Assembly (NCBI GenBank): GCA_944324435.1
Contig: CALUWH010000001.1
Coordinates: 1 to 64,000 of the forward strand
Origin: Candidatus Gastranaerophilales bacterium
GTDB lineage: Bacteria > Cyanobacteriota > Vampirovibrionia > Gastranaerophilales > Gastranaerophilaceae
Direction of reading: 5' to 3'
DNA: 64,000 nucleotides
The notes below the pieces were generated by a model, which saw only the letters and a list, made by a program, of their open reading frames with translations, did not search any database and was not told the DNA's origin. Within the stretch, counting starts at the first letter, position 1, and every line of letters starts with the position of its first letter. Shown in pieces: positions 7,310 through 16,427 of the stretch. The position numbers and the translations under genes are program-made.

Positions 7310-8530
7310 ATGCATAATCAGAAGTATATAGCGTTAATAGACTGCGACAGCTTTTTTGTCTCGTGCGAGCGCCGGCTGAATCCCGAACTCAACGGTTTGC
7401 CGGTCAGTGTTGTTTCCGGAGAGCGAGGGTGCGTAATTTCACGCTCCGGAGAAGCAAAAATGCTGGGCGTCCCGATGGGAATACCGTTATTTCAGGCGAT
7501 AGAAAAATTCCCTGAATGTATTTATATAACAGCAAATCATTACGCTTATACAAAAATTTCCGCTCAGGTTATGAAAGTTTTGAAAGACTTTAGCCCCAAT
7601 GTTGAGGTTTATTCCATTGATGAAGCTTTTGTCGATTTTACCGGACTGACAAAACTCTATAAAATGAATTATTACGAGCTTGCCAAATGTCTACAAAAAA
7701 AAATAATGGAAACTGCAGGAATTCCCGTATCAATAGGAATAAGCCGGACTAAAACTCTTGCAAAACTCGCTTCCGATAAATCTAAAACAAGAAGTAATCA
7801 TATTTGCCTGGCCGGCAAGTCTAAAATAAATGAACTTTTAAGACATACCGAAATTCAGGAAGTCTGGGGAATCGGCCGGAGACTTGGAATTAAGCTGCGA
7901 GGACTTGGAGTGCGCTCGGCTCTTGATTTCGTTCAGAAGCCTGATTGGTGGATAAAAGCTAAGCTTGGGAAAAACGGACTAGTTTTGAAATCTGAGCTTT
8001 CCGGCTGCATGGTTTCGCCGATAAGCAGCAAGATTGAACTTCCAAAATCTATCAGTGATACAAAATCTTTTTTGGAGTTCTCTTCAGATTTAACTTTTTT
8101 AAAAAACGAACTTGCAATCCATGTTCACGATGTATGCTCGCGTCTTCGCAAAATCGGGTGCAAATGCAACACTGCCGGCTTAATTCTCAAAACAAAAGAC
8201 TTTGTTACTTTATATGAAAAGACTGCGCTTCCTGCTCCCACGGATTTTGAATTTGAGATTTCCCGTACAGTGTTTCCTCTGCTTGAAAAAATGTACAGCT
8301 CTAATGTTCTCTACCGCAGCATCGGAATTGTACTTGAAGACTTTGCTCAAAAAGACGAAGAACAATTAACACTTTTTAATGAAAATGCTAATCGAGAAAA
8401 GATTGAAAATTTGGGAAAAAGTCTGGATAAACTTGAGAAAAAATTTGGACGTAATATTGTTAGAACAGGATTTGTAAACAAAAACGTACCTTTTAAACAA
8501 GGATTTTTGACGAGTCCTAAAGAAATATAA
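7310..8530 (+). CDS. umuC: Y-family DNA polymerase, UmuC-like
   Basis: A 406-residue translesion polymerase. The palm motifs are visible: LIDCDSFFVSCE near residue 9-20 and SIDEAFVDFTG near 102-112, giving the metal-binding Asp/Glu set. The helix-hairpin-helix region follows (EVWGIGRRL), then the little-finger domain. QLTLF at residues 352-356 is a sliding-clamp binding pentapeptide, and the C-terminal tail has the UmuC-specific region, which separates it from DinB. No umuD is present; the 74-residue gene two bases upstream takes its place. The following 90 bases carry no clear terminator. Confidence 0.93.
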   Translation: MHNQKYIALIDCDSFFVSCERRLNPELNGLPVSVVSGERGCVISRSGEAKMLGVPMGIPLFQAIEKFPECIYITANHYAYTKISAQVMKVLKDFSPNVEVYSIDEAFVDFTGLTKLYKMNYYELAKCLQKKIMETAGIPVSIGISRTKTLAKLASDKSKTRSNHICLAGKSKINELLRHTEIQEVWGIGRRLGIKLRGLGVRSALDFVQKPDWWIKAKLGKNGLVLKSELSGCMVSPISSKIELPKSISDTKSFLEFSSDLTFLKNELAIHVHDVCSRLRKIGCKCNTAGLILKTKDFVTLYEKTALPAPTDFEFEISRTVFPLLEKMYSSNVLYRSIGIVLEDFAQKDEEQLTLFNENANREKIENLGKSLDKLEKKFGRNIVRTGFVNKNVPFKQGFLTSPKEI

Positions 8531-8639
8531 AACCTCGGAGAATTTGGAGCAGAACCGCGCAAGAAATTTCTTGCACCATCGCTAATTACAATATACAATA
8601 TTTTTAGAAAGAGATTTTATTTTGTATGAAGTTGGAAAC

Positions 8640-9179
8640 ATGTCGTTATTCAGGCTATTTTTAATATTTGTCAAAATTGGTGCGGTTTTGCTCGGCGGAG
8701 GATATGTAATTCTGCCTATAATGAACAGTGAATTTGTGGAAAAACGTTCTCTCATAAGTAATGACGATATGATAAATTACTTTGCCTTATCCCAGTCTCT
8801 GCCCGGAATAATAGCGGCAAATATTTCTATGTTTGTAGGTTACAAGCTTCGCGGCAAATGGGGAGCGATAATTGCAATGCTAGGTGTCACATTTGTTCCG
8901 TTCTGGTGTATTGTACTTCTTGCCTCCGTGTTGGGTGCGCTCACTCAAAACAGCTATGTTCAAGGTGCTCTGTGGGGTGTCGGTGTGGCTGTTATAGCAC
9001 TGATTATGCTTACTGTAAGAGAGATGTGGCAAAAATCCGATAAAAATATTTATTTTTATACCATTTTCCTTCTGACGCTTGCATCGCTGCTCGTATTTAA
9101 GCTGTCGCCGATACAAGCGATTCTTATTTTTACAATAATAGGGGTTTTGTATAAAAGATTTGCAGAGAGGTGTGAATGA
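8640..9179 (+). CDS. chrA: Chromate transporter family protein, N-half (short-chain ChrA)
   Basis: About 179 residues forming one CHR domain with five to six membrane segments. Family motifs are visible: the glycine-rich KIGAVLLGGGYVILPIM and QSLPGIIAANIS. ChrA proteins export chromate in some bacteria, but many CHR pairs have no proven substrate. I start at the ATG at 8640 (MSLFRLF), which matches usual family N-termini; an in-frame TTG at 8622 would add six residues. It overlaps the second half gene by four bases (ATGA), so the two are made together as a heterodimer, the standard short-chain arrangement. Confidence 0.9.
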   Translation: MSLFRLFLIFVKIGAVLLGGGYVILPIMNSEFVEKRSLISNDDMINYFALSQSLPGIIAANISMFVGYKLRGKWGAIIAMLGVTFVPFWCIVLLASVLGALTQNSYVQGALWGVGVAVIALIMLTVREMWQKSDKNIYFYTIFLLTLASLLVFKLSPIQAILIFTIIGVLYKRFAERCE

Positions 9180-9700
9180 TTTATATTCACTTGTTTGCAG
9201 AATTTTTTAAAATAGGTTTGTTTTCCTTTGGAGGCGGATACGCAACAATACCATTTTTGTATCACATATCACAGGTTTACAACTGGTATTCTCTTGATGA
9301 ATTAACCCAGATGGTTGCGGTTGCGTCGATTACTCCGGGGCCTGTCGGGATTAATGTAGCAACGTACGCAGGTTTAAAGAGTGCAGGTTTATTAGGTTCT
9401 GCCTTGGCAACAGGAGCGGAAATGCTTCCGGCACTGATTCTGGTTATTATTGTGTCCAAACTGCTCAGAAAATTTAGTGATAATTTTTATGTAAAATCAA
9501 TTATTGAGACTCTGAAACCCATAAGCTGCGCTTTGTTAACCTCTGTTGCAATAGGGCTTTTAATTCCTGATTTGAAAGATATTAAAGCTTTGGTGCTTTT
9601 GGCATGCCTGCTTCTGTTAAGCTGGAAATCTAAAAAAGATCCGTTATTCTATATTTTTTTAGCGGCTTTTGTGGGAGTCGTTATAAGCTTAATAAATTAA
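9176..9700 (+). CDS. chrA: Chromate transporter family protein, C-half (short-chain ChrA)
   Basis: A 174-residue second CHR domain with repeated motifs FSFGGGYATIPFL and ITPGPVGINVATYAG. It is expected to insert in opposite orientation to its partner to form a complete transporter. It starts inside the stop of the first half. The gene ends 12 bases before the convergent OmpA-like gene, with no obvious terminator between them. Confidence 0.92.
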   Translation: MIYIHLFAEFFKIGLFSFGGGYATIPFLYHISQVYNWYSLDELTQMVAVASITPGPVGINVATYAGLKSAGLLGSALATGAEMLPALILVIIVSKLLRKFSDNFYVKSIIETLKPISCALLTSVAIGLLIPDLKDIKALVLLACLLLLSWKSKKDPLFYIFLAAFVGVVISLIN

Positions 9701-9712
9701 ACCGGACAAATT

Positions 9713-10384
9713 CTATTGAGGTCTTGCTTTCAGTTTTTCTTTCATAACAAGTTTTAACTCAACACGGCGGCTCTTGTTGTAATCTTCTTTGCCGTTTGAG
9801 ATTATCGGATTAGAAAAACTGGCTCCCTCTACAATTATCATTTTTCTGAGGCGCTGGCCGTTTGCTTTATTATACTGCGTGCTTGTCATGTAATTAGCAA
9901 CCGCATAAGCTCTCTTTAGACTTAATTCCATGTTCTTCATATACTGCTCGTCTTCGGAATACTCACCCCTAAATGTTTGAGAGTCCGTGTGACCTTGTAT
10001 AATAATTTTTTCAATATTCTTATTAAGATATTCATTTGAAAAGAGCGAGTTAAAATAAGCCGGTGCAAACTTATCCAAATACTTTTTGCCATTCTCCGAA
10101 AGTTCAAAACTATTGACCTCAAAAAGTTCCAAATCCGATATTTTCACAACTCCCGAGACTTCATCAATACTTGCTTCAATATTTTGCTCTTTTAATGTTT
10201 CCTCAAGCGCAGCAGAGGCTTTTTTCTGTTCCAGCGTGCCCTCGATTTTTTCGTAATAGCTCGTCATATATGTGTAGAAAAACAAAACAATAAAAACCAG
10301 TACCAATGCTGTCATTAGGTCTGTCATTGTTACCCAGAATATATTATTTTCACCGCTGTCATCTTTGTGTGGCTTGACTCTCAT
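9713..10384 (-). CDS. MotB/OmpA-like stator protein (ZorB-like)
   Basis: A 223-residue inner-membrane protein with one N-terminal membrane helix (about 17-40) preceded by IFWVTMTDLMTAL. The aspartate there sits where the proton-carrying Asp of MotB lies. A coiled linker (45-75) leads to an OmpA-like peptidoglycan-binding domain (about 85-215) with GHTDS, LSLKRA and KSRRVEL, the conserved Asp and Arg set. It follows the MotA-like gene by 11 bases in the same operon. The pair matches the ZorA/ZorB layout of Zorya anti-phage systems at least as well as a flagellar stator. No zorC, zorD or zorE homologue is recognised. Confidence 0.8.
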   Translation of the reverse strand: MRVKPHKDDSGENNIFWVTMTDLMTALVLVFIVLFFYTYMTSYYEKIEGTLEQKKASAALEETLKEQNIEASIDEVSGVVKISDLELFEVNSFELSENGKKYLDKFAPAYFNSLFSNEYLNKNIEKIIIQGHTDSQTFRGEYSEDEQYMKNMELSLKRAYAVANYMTSTQYNKANGQRLRKMIIVEGASFSNPIISNGKEDYNKSRRVELKLVMKEKLKARPQ

Positions 10385-10395
10385 ACTGTATTACC

Positions 10396-11283
10396 CTAGA
10401 ACAATTTATCTACAACATCATCGCCGCTGGAATTTTTGCTCATTAATTCATTAAGTTTATTTAAACCGTACAAAATATTTTCTAAATATGGTGTTGTTGT
10501 TTCGCCAAGACTCTTTGCAACCGCCTTCGCAAAATCATCGGGCAAAGCCTTTAGGAGTTTTTCGTTAGTAATATTTTGAATTTTTGATTCTTTGACCAAA
10601 TCAATAAGGAATTTTTCACTCGTTACGACATCAAACAGGCGGATAAATTCTTTTTGGATTGCCAAATAGTATTTTTTACACATTCTGTTATAAAGTATCT
10701 TTTCAATAAACATAAAAAGAAGCGAAAACCCAACTGCAAAGACCGAGCACAGAGCGGCAATTTGAATATTCGCAATTAAACCATTCAAGGAATTGCCGAC
10801 ATTCGAGTCAATTGAAAAATTAACTTGGGTAAATGCTATAGCCATTTTCAAGAACGTGAAAAAAGGCCCCAAGCCGGTCAGGAGTGTCGGCATAGTTTGA
10901 ATAAACTTGTTATTTATTTTGGAATAAACAAGAGATTCTTCATTAAAAAAATACGAAGCATCTATTGTTAAATAAATTTCGGGCTTAAAATCTCCCGTAG
11001 ACTTTGCATTTTGAGAAGCAATAAACAATTTTTCCGGGAAAATAAGCGCTTTTTTAAAATCCTCCCAGGCTGTTGCCGTAAATAAGTTTGCGGCCATAAA
11101 TTCATCCAGCTGCTGAAATCTGTATGAGAGTTCTTTTTTATTAAGTGTTTTCAGAAATTCATAAACAGAATTAAGATTTTTTTGGACTCTTGTGTAATTT
11201 CTTATAACCGTCATTATGAAAAACAAGAAAAATATCGTAATTATTAGAATCGCCGGTTCCGTTAATATTGAAAAAATTGTCAT
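10396..11283 (-). CDS. MotA/ExbB-like proton channel protein (ZorA-like)
   Basis: A 295-residue membrane protein with three predicted helices: about 8-28, 132-156 (TLLTGLGPFFTFLKMAI) and 172-198 (IQIAALCSVFAVGFSLLF). The phrase PTLLTGLGPFFTFL resembles the T-x-x-G-L-G-x-x-x-T-F motif shared by ZorA and MotA/TolQ/ExbB channels. A large cytoplasmic loop separates helices 1 and 2, and a helical tail of about 85 residues follows helix 3; ZorA proteins usually have a much longer tail. With the downstream MotB-like gene it would form a peptidoglycan-anchored proton-driven motor. It is transcribed away from the 1095-residue gene, with 77 bases between them. Confidence 0.75.
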   Translation of the reverse strand: MTIFSILTEPAILIITIFFLFFIMTVIRNYTRVQKNLNSVYEFLKTLNKKELSYRFQQLDEFMAANLFTATAWEDFKKALIFPEKLFIASQNAKSTGDFKPEIYLTIDASYFFNEESLVYSKINNKFIQTMPTLLTGLGPFFTFLKMAIAFTQVNFSIDSNVGNSLNGLIANIQIAALCSVFAVGFSLLFMFIEKILYNRMCKKYYLAIQKEFIRLFDVVTSEKFLIDLVKESKIQNITNEKLLKALPDDFAKAVAKSLGETTTPYLENILYGLNKLNELMSKNSSGDDVVDKLF

Positions 11284-11347
11284 ACATTCCTCTTCTCAGA
11301 CAACTGAATACATTTACATCAGTATAGCATAATGTATCAATTTAGGC

Positions 11348-11353
11348 TATAAT
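11348..11353 (+). promoter_or_regulatory. -10 box, probably leaderless transcript
   Basis: TATAAT ends seven bases before the ATG at 11361 and no ribosome site lies between. The mRNA would start at the initiation codon. This 77-base gap also has to hold the promoter of the divergent motor operon. Confidence 0.5.
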
Positions 11354-11360
11354 TAAAAAT

Positions 11361-14300
11361 ATGGAATGTCCAAAATGCCACAAAAGAATCGGAGAGAATG
11401 AGACGATTTGTCCGCACTGCAGAAAAGTTATAGCTTTAGAGTGCCCAAATTGTCACAGTATCAGCCATTCATCAGTTTGTGAAGCCTGCGGATATATAAT
11501 TCTGACAAAATGCTCAAAATGCGGAAAAACGGTTCCAACCTCACAGGGAAAATGCAAATGCGGTTTTCCGACAAAAACAAGCCTTGCTTATCTGGAGTGC
11601 GAAACCGATGAATTTGCTTCTGTTATGATACAATTTTCCGCGCTTAAAAATATAAGGAGACTGCTAGGCTCACAGGAGCTCTTTTCAAAATTTTATTTTA
11701 GGCTTAAAAATCTTCTGACAGCCCAACTTAAAAATATTGAAGGCAAAGTCATAATTTACAATGATATTTTTGTAATCAATTTTAACAAAGAACTTTCTTT
11801 TCCTACATCCTCAAATAAAGCTGTTAGATTTGCTCTCAAAATTGCCAATGTTTTTTCGGAATTAAACTTAAAAATTATTGAGGAGCTGGGTACACCGCTC
11901 AACCTAAATATAACCATTGTGAAGAAAAATGCGGAAGAATTGCTTACAAAGTCGAATTTTGAGACAAATGTCAAACTGCTTGAAGTAAAAAAAGATGAAA
12001 AAAAATTTTTAAAAGGAATGCAAATTATTTTGGACCAGTTTGTGTGGGACTGCATTAATAAAGATTACAAAACAGACTCACTGTATTCTGTGGAGATAAA
12101 TAGCACCGCAATAATGTTCTATGAAATAACGCTTGAAAGTTATATTTTACCTCCTTCAGAGAGAAGCTCGGAAGCCGCAATGGAGGTTCAGCCGCAGTCT
12201 ATCAAAAAACCGGAAAAGAAACCGGTAGATGATATATACAGCTTTAAGGTCTTTGATATAAATGCAAAATGTAAATTCCATAAAGTCACTGCGGACACCC
12301 TTCTCAATTCGCTCGATGATAACAAGATTACATCAATAAGAACTGCAAAAGAGCTGGAAATACAGACATCAGAGCTTATAAATTATTATGAGTCCAAGGG
12401 GAAAAAAGTTATTCGCACGGTTTGCACGGAGGAATTGACTTATAAGCCGTGGGGTGTGTTTGAACAGCTTGCGAGAGATTTTTGGAACTTATCCGTGCAT
12501 AATTCGCTGATTAATCCTTCCGTGGATTATAAACGATTTAAAGCAATTTTTGATTTAATTTTGTTCAAACCGAGAAAGGCTGCGTCTGCAGAGGATGCCC
12601 GATTTGCGTATATGGAAGATTTCGGGAATTTACTGACTTCTATGAAAGATTACGTTATCCTGATTGAAGGATTTGAATATATGGACGACACAACTATTCA
12701 AACTCTGGAACTTTTCTTTGACAGGTTTAAAACAATTACACCTTGCTTTGTATTTGTAACCGGAAGCGAAACCTCGCTGCACTCAAAAATCAAAGGACTC
12801 CTCAGAACACCTCTGTATTCCGAGTTTTCACTTGTCAGAACAAGTATTGAGAATCTTCTGTCTGACTTGAAATTGGAGGCAACTGACTTTATACAGTCTT
12901 TTTATTACGAAAAAATTAAGGAAAATTTTAAGGGATCCTATTTGTATTTTGATAATGCTATCAAATATTTGACAGAAAAAAATATACTTATAAGTTTTGA
13001 AAACAGACTGCTTATAAAAGGTACAGGCTCGGTTATTCTTCCTGCTGATTTAAAAGGATTATTTAAGGCAAGACTCAAAACTTTAAGCAAAAATGCAGAT
13101 GCCTCTCTCATGCTTGCGTATTCAACTTATTTAGGCTCGCGTATTGATTTTGGTGTACTTGAGAAACTCGGAGTAAAAAATATTGCAAAAAACGCAGAAA
13201 TTCTTGAAAAAGCAGGATTTATATATTCAAGAAACAATGCTGTTTATATTAATAATTACAACCTTATCAAACCTGCAATAGAGGAGTCTTTAAAAAAAGA
13301 GGTTCAGGATTATTTATGCAAGAATATTCTTTCAAAGCTCGGCAAAGGGCTTGATGACACTTTGACGCTTCTTATTATGGGGCGTCTTGCGCATTATAAA
13401 GAAGAATATCTGCTTCTATGGCGCAACTCTCAGCTTTCCATGCAAACGGGAGATTATGATGCATATCTAAAAAACTGTCTGGGCTTCTTGTCATTGATTG
13501 AACATATAGAAAATAATATTCCGGAAGAAAGTATAGAAAACAACAAAAAGGAAGTTTTTCAAAATATATTGATGAGTCTTTACAATTACTCTCCCGAAAA
13601 AATTTATTCTATAGAGAATGTTCTGCTAATGGATGCAATTAATGAAAACGATAATGATAAGATTGTAAAACTCTCAAATCTTATGCTGCAAGGCGCGCTG
13701 ATTTCGTCAAATTATACGGATGCGCTGACTCTCTTGCATAATATTCTTACAAGAATGCAAAATCCGGTTCTTATTGTAGACGGAGCTGTTAACACCAAGT
13801 TTCTTTTGTTATCGCTTGTAAATATTGAGATTCTGTTTAACATAGGGGATTTTGCACAGTGCGTTGATGTTGCAAAAGACCTTCTCGGTGTTTTACAGCC
13901 GGAAATCCTGGAAAAAATTAAACCGCAGAGCTTTTCAACAAATCTTTTTGTAGAACATCTGTTTGAAACATTCAGGCTTGCGGCCTTCGCTAAGCTATTT
14001 TTGATGGATAATGATTTAGACAGCTTTTTTAATGCCGTCAAAGCATCTTTGGGTGATGATTTGCCCGAAAAAGACTGTATTATTGCAATAAAGGACTTTT
14101 TAAACGGAAAGAATTATGCAGTATCAAATATTGAGCAGGCAACAGCATTCTCCAAGATTATTTATCTTATATTGCAAGAATTTGCAGAACATAAAAAAGA
14201 TTACAAAATGTTTGCTCAAAATATTTATCAGGCAAAACTTCTTGCTTCCGATATTCGTCAGCTTCAGTTGGAATTATTCTGCGATTTGCTTATAGCATAC

Positions 14301-14648
14301 TCATACGCGAATATTGGAATTAAGGAAAAAGCGGAATCAATTTACAAAGATATATTGGAAAAATCTGAAAAATCAGCTATTTTCAACATTTTAACGCTTG
14401 CACGCTACTTTATGGCGCGGCTTAAAATCTCAAACAATGAGATTGAAAGTGCTTTGCTGATAATTAATGACACTCTTGCCCTGCTCCAAAAGTACAATAA
14501 TCACTCAAAGATTATTTATGCCTTATTTGAAAAACTTTTTATAGACACAGTAAAAGAGCAGGGTATATCTGCCGTTAATATAGATTCGGAAGAACAGAAA
14601 TTTTCGCAGCTTACCGAAGACGGTTCTCTTGCCGGATTACTCAGATAG
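11361..14648 (+). CDS. Zinc-ribbon / degenerate cyclase / degenerate AAA / TPR-like giant protein
   Basis: A 1095-residue multidomain protein. Residues 1-75 hold three zinc-ribbon modules (CPKC...CPHC, CPNC...CEAC, CSKC...CKC). About 80-260 follows the fold pattern of class III nucleotide cyclases, but the metal-binding aspartates are absent (the first strand reads ASVMIQFSAL). About 290-500 resembles the AAA_16/STAND domain that follows such cyclases: a Walker B-like VILIEGFEYMDD is present, but no GxxGxGK(S/T) Walker A exists anywhere. From about 560 to the end the protein is helical and repeat-rich, TPR-like. It looks like a sensor or scaffold built from inactivated enzyme domains. It is divergent from the ZorAB-like pair and probably leaderless. 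Confidence 0.75.
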   Translation: MECPKCHKRIGENETICPHCRKVIALECPNCHSISHSSVCEACGYIILTKCSKCGKTVPTSQGKCKCGFPTKTSLAYLECETDEFASVMIQFSALKNIRRLLGSQELFSKFYFRLKNLLTAQLKNIEGKVIIYNDIFVINFNKELSFPTSSNKAVRFALKIANVFSELNLKIIEELGTPLNLNITIVKKNAEELLTKSNFETNVKLLEVKKDEKKFLKGMQIILDQFVWDCINKDYKTDSLYSVEINSTAIMFYEITLESYILPPSERSSEAAMEVQPQSIKKPEKKPVDDIYSFKVFDINAKCKFHKVTADTLLNSLDDNKITSIRTAKELEIQTSELINYYESKGKKVIRTVCTEELTYKPWGVFEQLARDFWNLSVHNSLINPSVDYKRFKAIFDLILFKPRKAASAEDARFAYMEDFGNLLTSMKDYVILIEGFEYMDDTTIQTLELFFDRFKTITPCFVFVTGSETSLHSKIKGLLRTPLYSEFSLVRTSIENLLSDLKLEATDFIQSFYYEKIKENFKGSYLYFDNAIKYLTEKNILISFENRLLIKGTGSVILPADLKGLFKARLKTLSKNADASLMLAYSTYLGSRIDFGVLEKLGVKNIAKNAEILEKAGFIYSRNNAVYINNYNLIKPAIEESLKKEVQDYLCKNILSKLGKGLDDTLTLLIMGRLAHYKEEYLLLWRNSQLSMQTGDYDAYLKNCLGFLSLIEHIENNIPEESIENNKKEVFQNILMSLYNYSPEKIYSIENVLLMDAINENDNDKIVKLSNLMLQGALISSNYTDALTLLHNILTRMQNPVLIVDGAVNTKFLLLSLVNIEILFNIGDFAQCVDVAKDLLGVLQPEILEKIKPQSFSTNLFVEHLFETFRLAAFAKLFLMDNDLDSFFNAVKASLGDDLPEKDCIIAIKDFLNGKNYAVSNIEQATAFSKIIYLILQEFAEHKKDYKMFAQNIYQAKLLASDIRQLQLELFCDLLIAYSYANIGIKEKAESIYKDILEKSEKSAIFNILTLARYFMARLKISNNEIESALLIINDTLALLQKYNNHSKIIYALFEKLFIDTVKEQGISAVNIDSEEQKFSQLTEDGSLAGLLR

Positions 14649-14721
14649 ACAACCCCTGTATTTTTACATAAATATATTTATGATAAAATATTGCTAAAGT
14701 AAACGAAAAAGAGGAATATAT

Positions 14722-16257
14722 ATGACACAACAAACAAAAGAGCCTATATCGGCAAAAGAAACTATAAGACAAACTCGTATACAAAAACTCGCAGAACTTG
14801 CAGATAAGGGGATTAATCCGTATCCTTACGCGTTTGACAAGGACGCTGATGCTGCTGATTTGCAGAAAAAATATAAAGACCTGCCTGCAGGTGAAGAAAC
14901 CGAAGATTTTTATTCTGTTGCAGGCCGCGTTATGGCTGTTAGAAATTCCGGTATGTTTATTGACCTGATGGATGCTTCCGGAAAAATCCAAATCTTTTCT
15001 CATAAAGATAATATGGATCCGGAAATGGTTAAGACACTCAAGCTCGTTGATATCGGAGATATTCTCGGTTTCTACGGTTCAATAAGAAGAACTCCGAGAG
15101 GAGAACTTTCTATCAAGGCTAAAAATTTTAAAATGCTTTCAAAATCACTTCTTCCGCTTCCAAATAAACAGATTAGCGAAGAAAAGTTGGAACAGTTAAA
15201 ATCCTATCACACAATGTCTGATACAGAAACAAAGTACAGACAGAGATATGTTGATTTGATTGTTAATGAAAGAACAAGGGATACTTTCAGAAAAAGAAGT
15301 CTTATTATACAAAAAATCAGAGAATATTTAACAAATCAGGGTTTTCTGGAAGTAGAAACCCCGATGCTTCATACTCAGGCATCCGGTGCAAATGCAAGAC
15401 CGTTTATTACGCACCATAATGCTTTAGATATGGACTTAACATTGAGAATTGCACCTGAACTCCACTTAAAAAGACTTATGGTCGGCGGTTTGAGCGAAAA
15501 GATTTTTGAACTTTCAAGATGTTTCAGAAACGAAGGTATTGATACAAGACACAATCCTGAATTTACGATGATTGAACTTTATCAATCTTATGTTGATTAC
15601 AACGAAATGATGGTTCTGACCGAAAATCTTGTAGCTTATGTAGCTCAGGAAGTTCTTGGAACAACAAAAATTAAGTATGGTGAAAACGAAATCGACCTTA
15701 CTCCGCCTTGGGATAGAAAAACAATGCTCGGCGCGATTAAAGAATATACAGGCGTTGATTTCGGCGAATTCTTTACGGCAAAAGAAGCTTTTGAAAAAGC
15801 AAAGTCTATGCATATAGAAGTTGATGAAGAAATGAACTGGGGCCAAATTGTTGAGGCTGTATTTGAGGCAAAAGTAGAGCCTACATTAATCCAGCCGGTT
15901 CACATCATTGATTACCCCAGAGAAATCTCTCCGCTTGCAAAAGTACACAGAGATAACGACCGATTAACAGAGCGTTTCGAGACAAGAATCAACGGCTGGG
16001 AAATTGCAAACGCGTTTTCAGAATTAACAGACCCGATAGACCAGAGACACAGATTTGAAGCTCAGGCGCTTGCAAAGGCGAACGGAGACGAGGAAGCAAT
16101 GTCTATTGATGAAGATTACATCAATGCTCTTGAATACGGACTTGCGCCAACCGGCGGTATGGGAATGGGAATCGACAGATTGGTAATGATTCTCACAAAC
16201 TCTCCGACAATAAGAGACGTAATCGCGTTCCCGACATTAAAAAAGGTAGAGAATTAA
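14722..16257 (+). CDS. lysS: Lysyl-tRNA synthetase (class II)
   Basis: A 511-residue enzyme that charges tRNA-Lys. The anticodon-binding OB-fold occupies about 65-165. The class II catalytic core follows with motif 1 (VETPMLHTQ), motif 2 (FRNEGIDTRHNPEFTMIE) and motif 3 (GLAPTGGMGMGIDRLVM). Length and order are normal for bacterial LysS. A GAGGAA ribosome site precedes the ATG. A strong hairpin follows immediately after the stop. It stands as a single gene. Confidence 0.98.
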   Translation: MTQQTKEPISAKETIRQTRIQKLAELADKGINPYPYAFDKDADAADLQKKYKDLPAGEETEDFYSVAGRVMAVRNSGMFIDLMDASGKIQIFSHKDNMDPEMVKTLKLVDIGDILGFYGSIRRTPRGELSIKAKNFKMLSKSLLPLPNKQISEEKLEQLKSYHTMSDTETKYRQRYVDLIVNERTRDTFRKRSLIIQKIREYLTNQGFLEVETPMLHTQASGANARPFITHHNALDMDLTLRIAPELHLKRLMVGGLSEKIFELSRCFRNEGIDTRHNPEFTMIELYQSYVDYNEMMVLTENLVAYVAQEVLGTTKIKYGENEIDLTPPWDRKTMLGAIKEYTGVDFGEFFTAKEAFEKAKSMHIEVDEEMNWGQIVEAVFEAKVEPTLIQPVHIIDYPREISPLAKVHRDNDRLTERFETRINGWEIANAFSELTDPIDQRHRFEAQALAKANGDEEAMSIDEDYINALEYGLAPTGGMGMGIDRLVMILTNSPTIRDVIAFPTLKKVEN

Positions 16258-16259
16258 TT

Positions 16260-16292
16260 ACAGGGCGGAGCTTTGAAAAAGCTCCGCCCTGT
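16260..16292 (+). terminator. Terminator-like hairpin after lysS
   Basis: A perfect 15-bp GC-rich stem (16260-16274 with 16278-16292, loop GAA) starts two bases after the lysS stop. The T-run that usually follows is missing. Confidence 0.6.
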
Positions 16293-16427
16293 AATATATT
16301 ATGAAATTTGATGCGGTAAATGCCGCACCCCACTGTTGACTGTTGATTCAACCCACATTGGATATAACATAATATTTTAAAATTTATTTAGAAAGAGTTA
16401 GAAATAAAGGCTTTAGACCTTTTTTAC

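Noticed and set aside
8622-8639. TTG at 8622 as the ChrA start
   Set aside because: ATG at 8640 matches the usual family N-terminus; the TTG remains possible.
9713-11283. Flagellar motor MotA/MotB genes
   Set aside because: Possible, but the MotB-like gene lacks a clear flagellar context and the MotA-like tail does not show the usual MotA cytoplasmic pattern; I kept the more general stator-like call.
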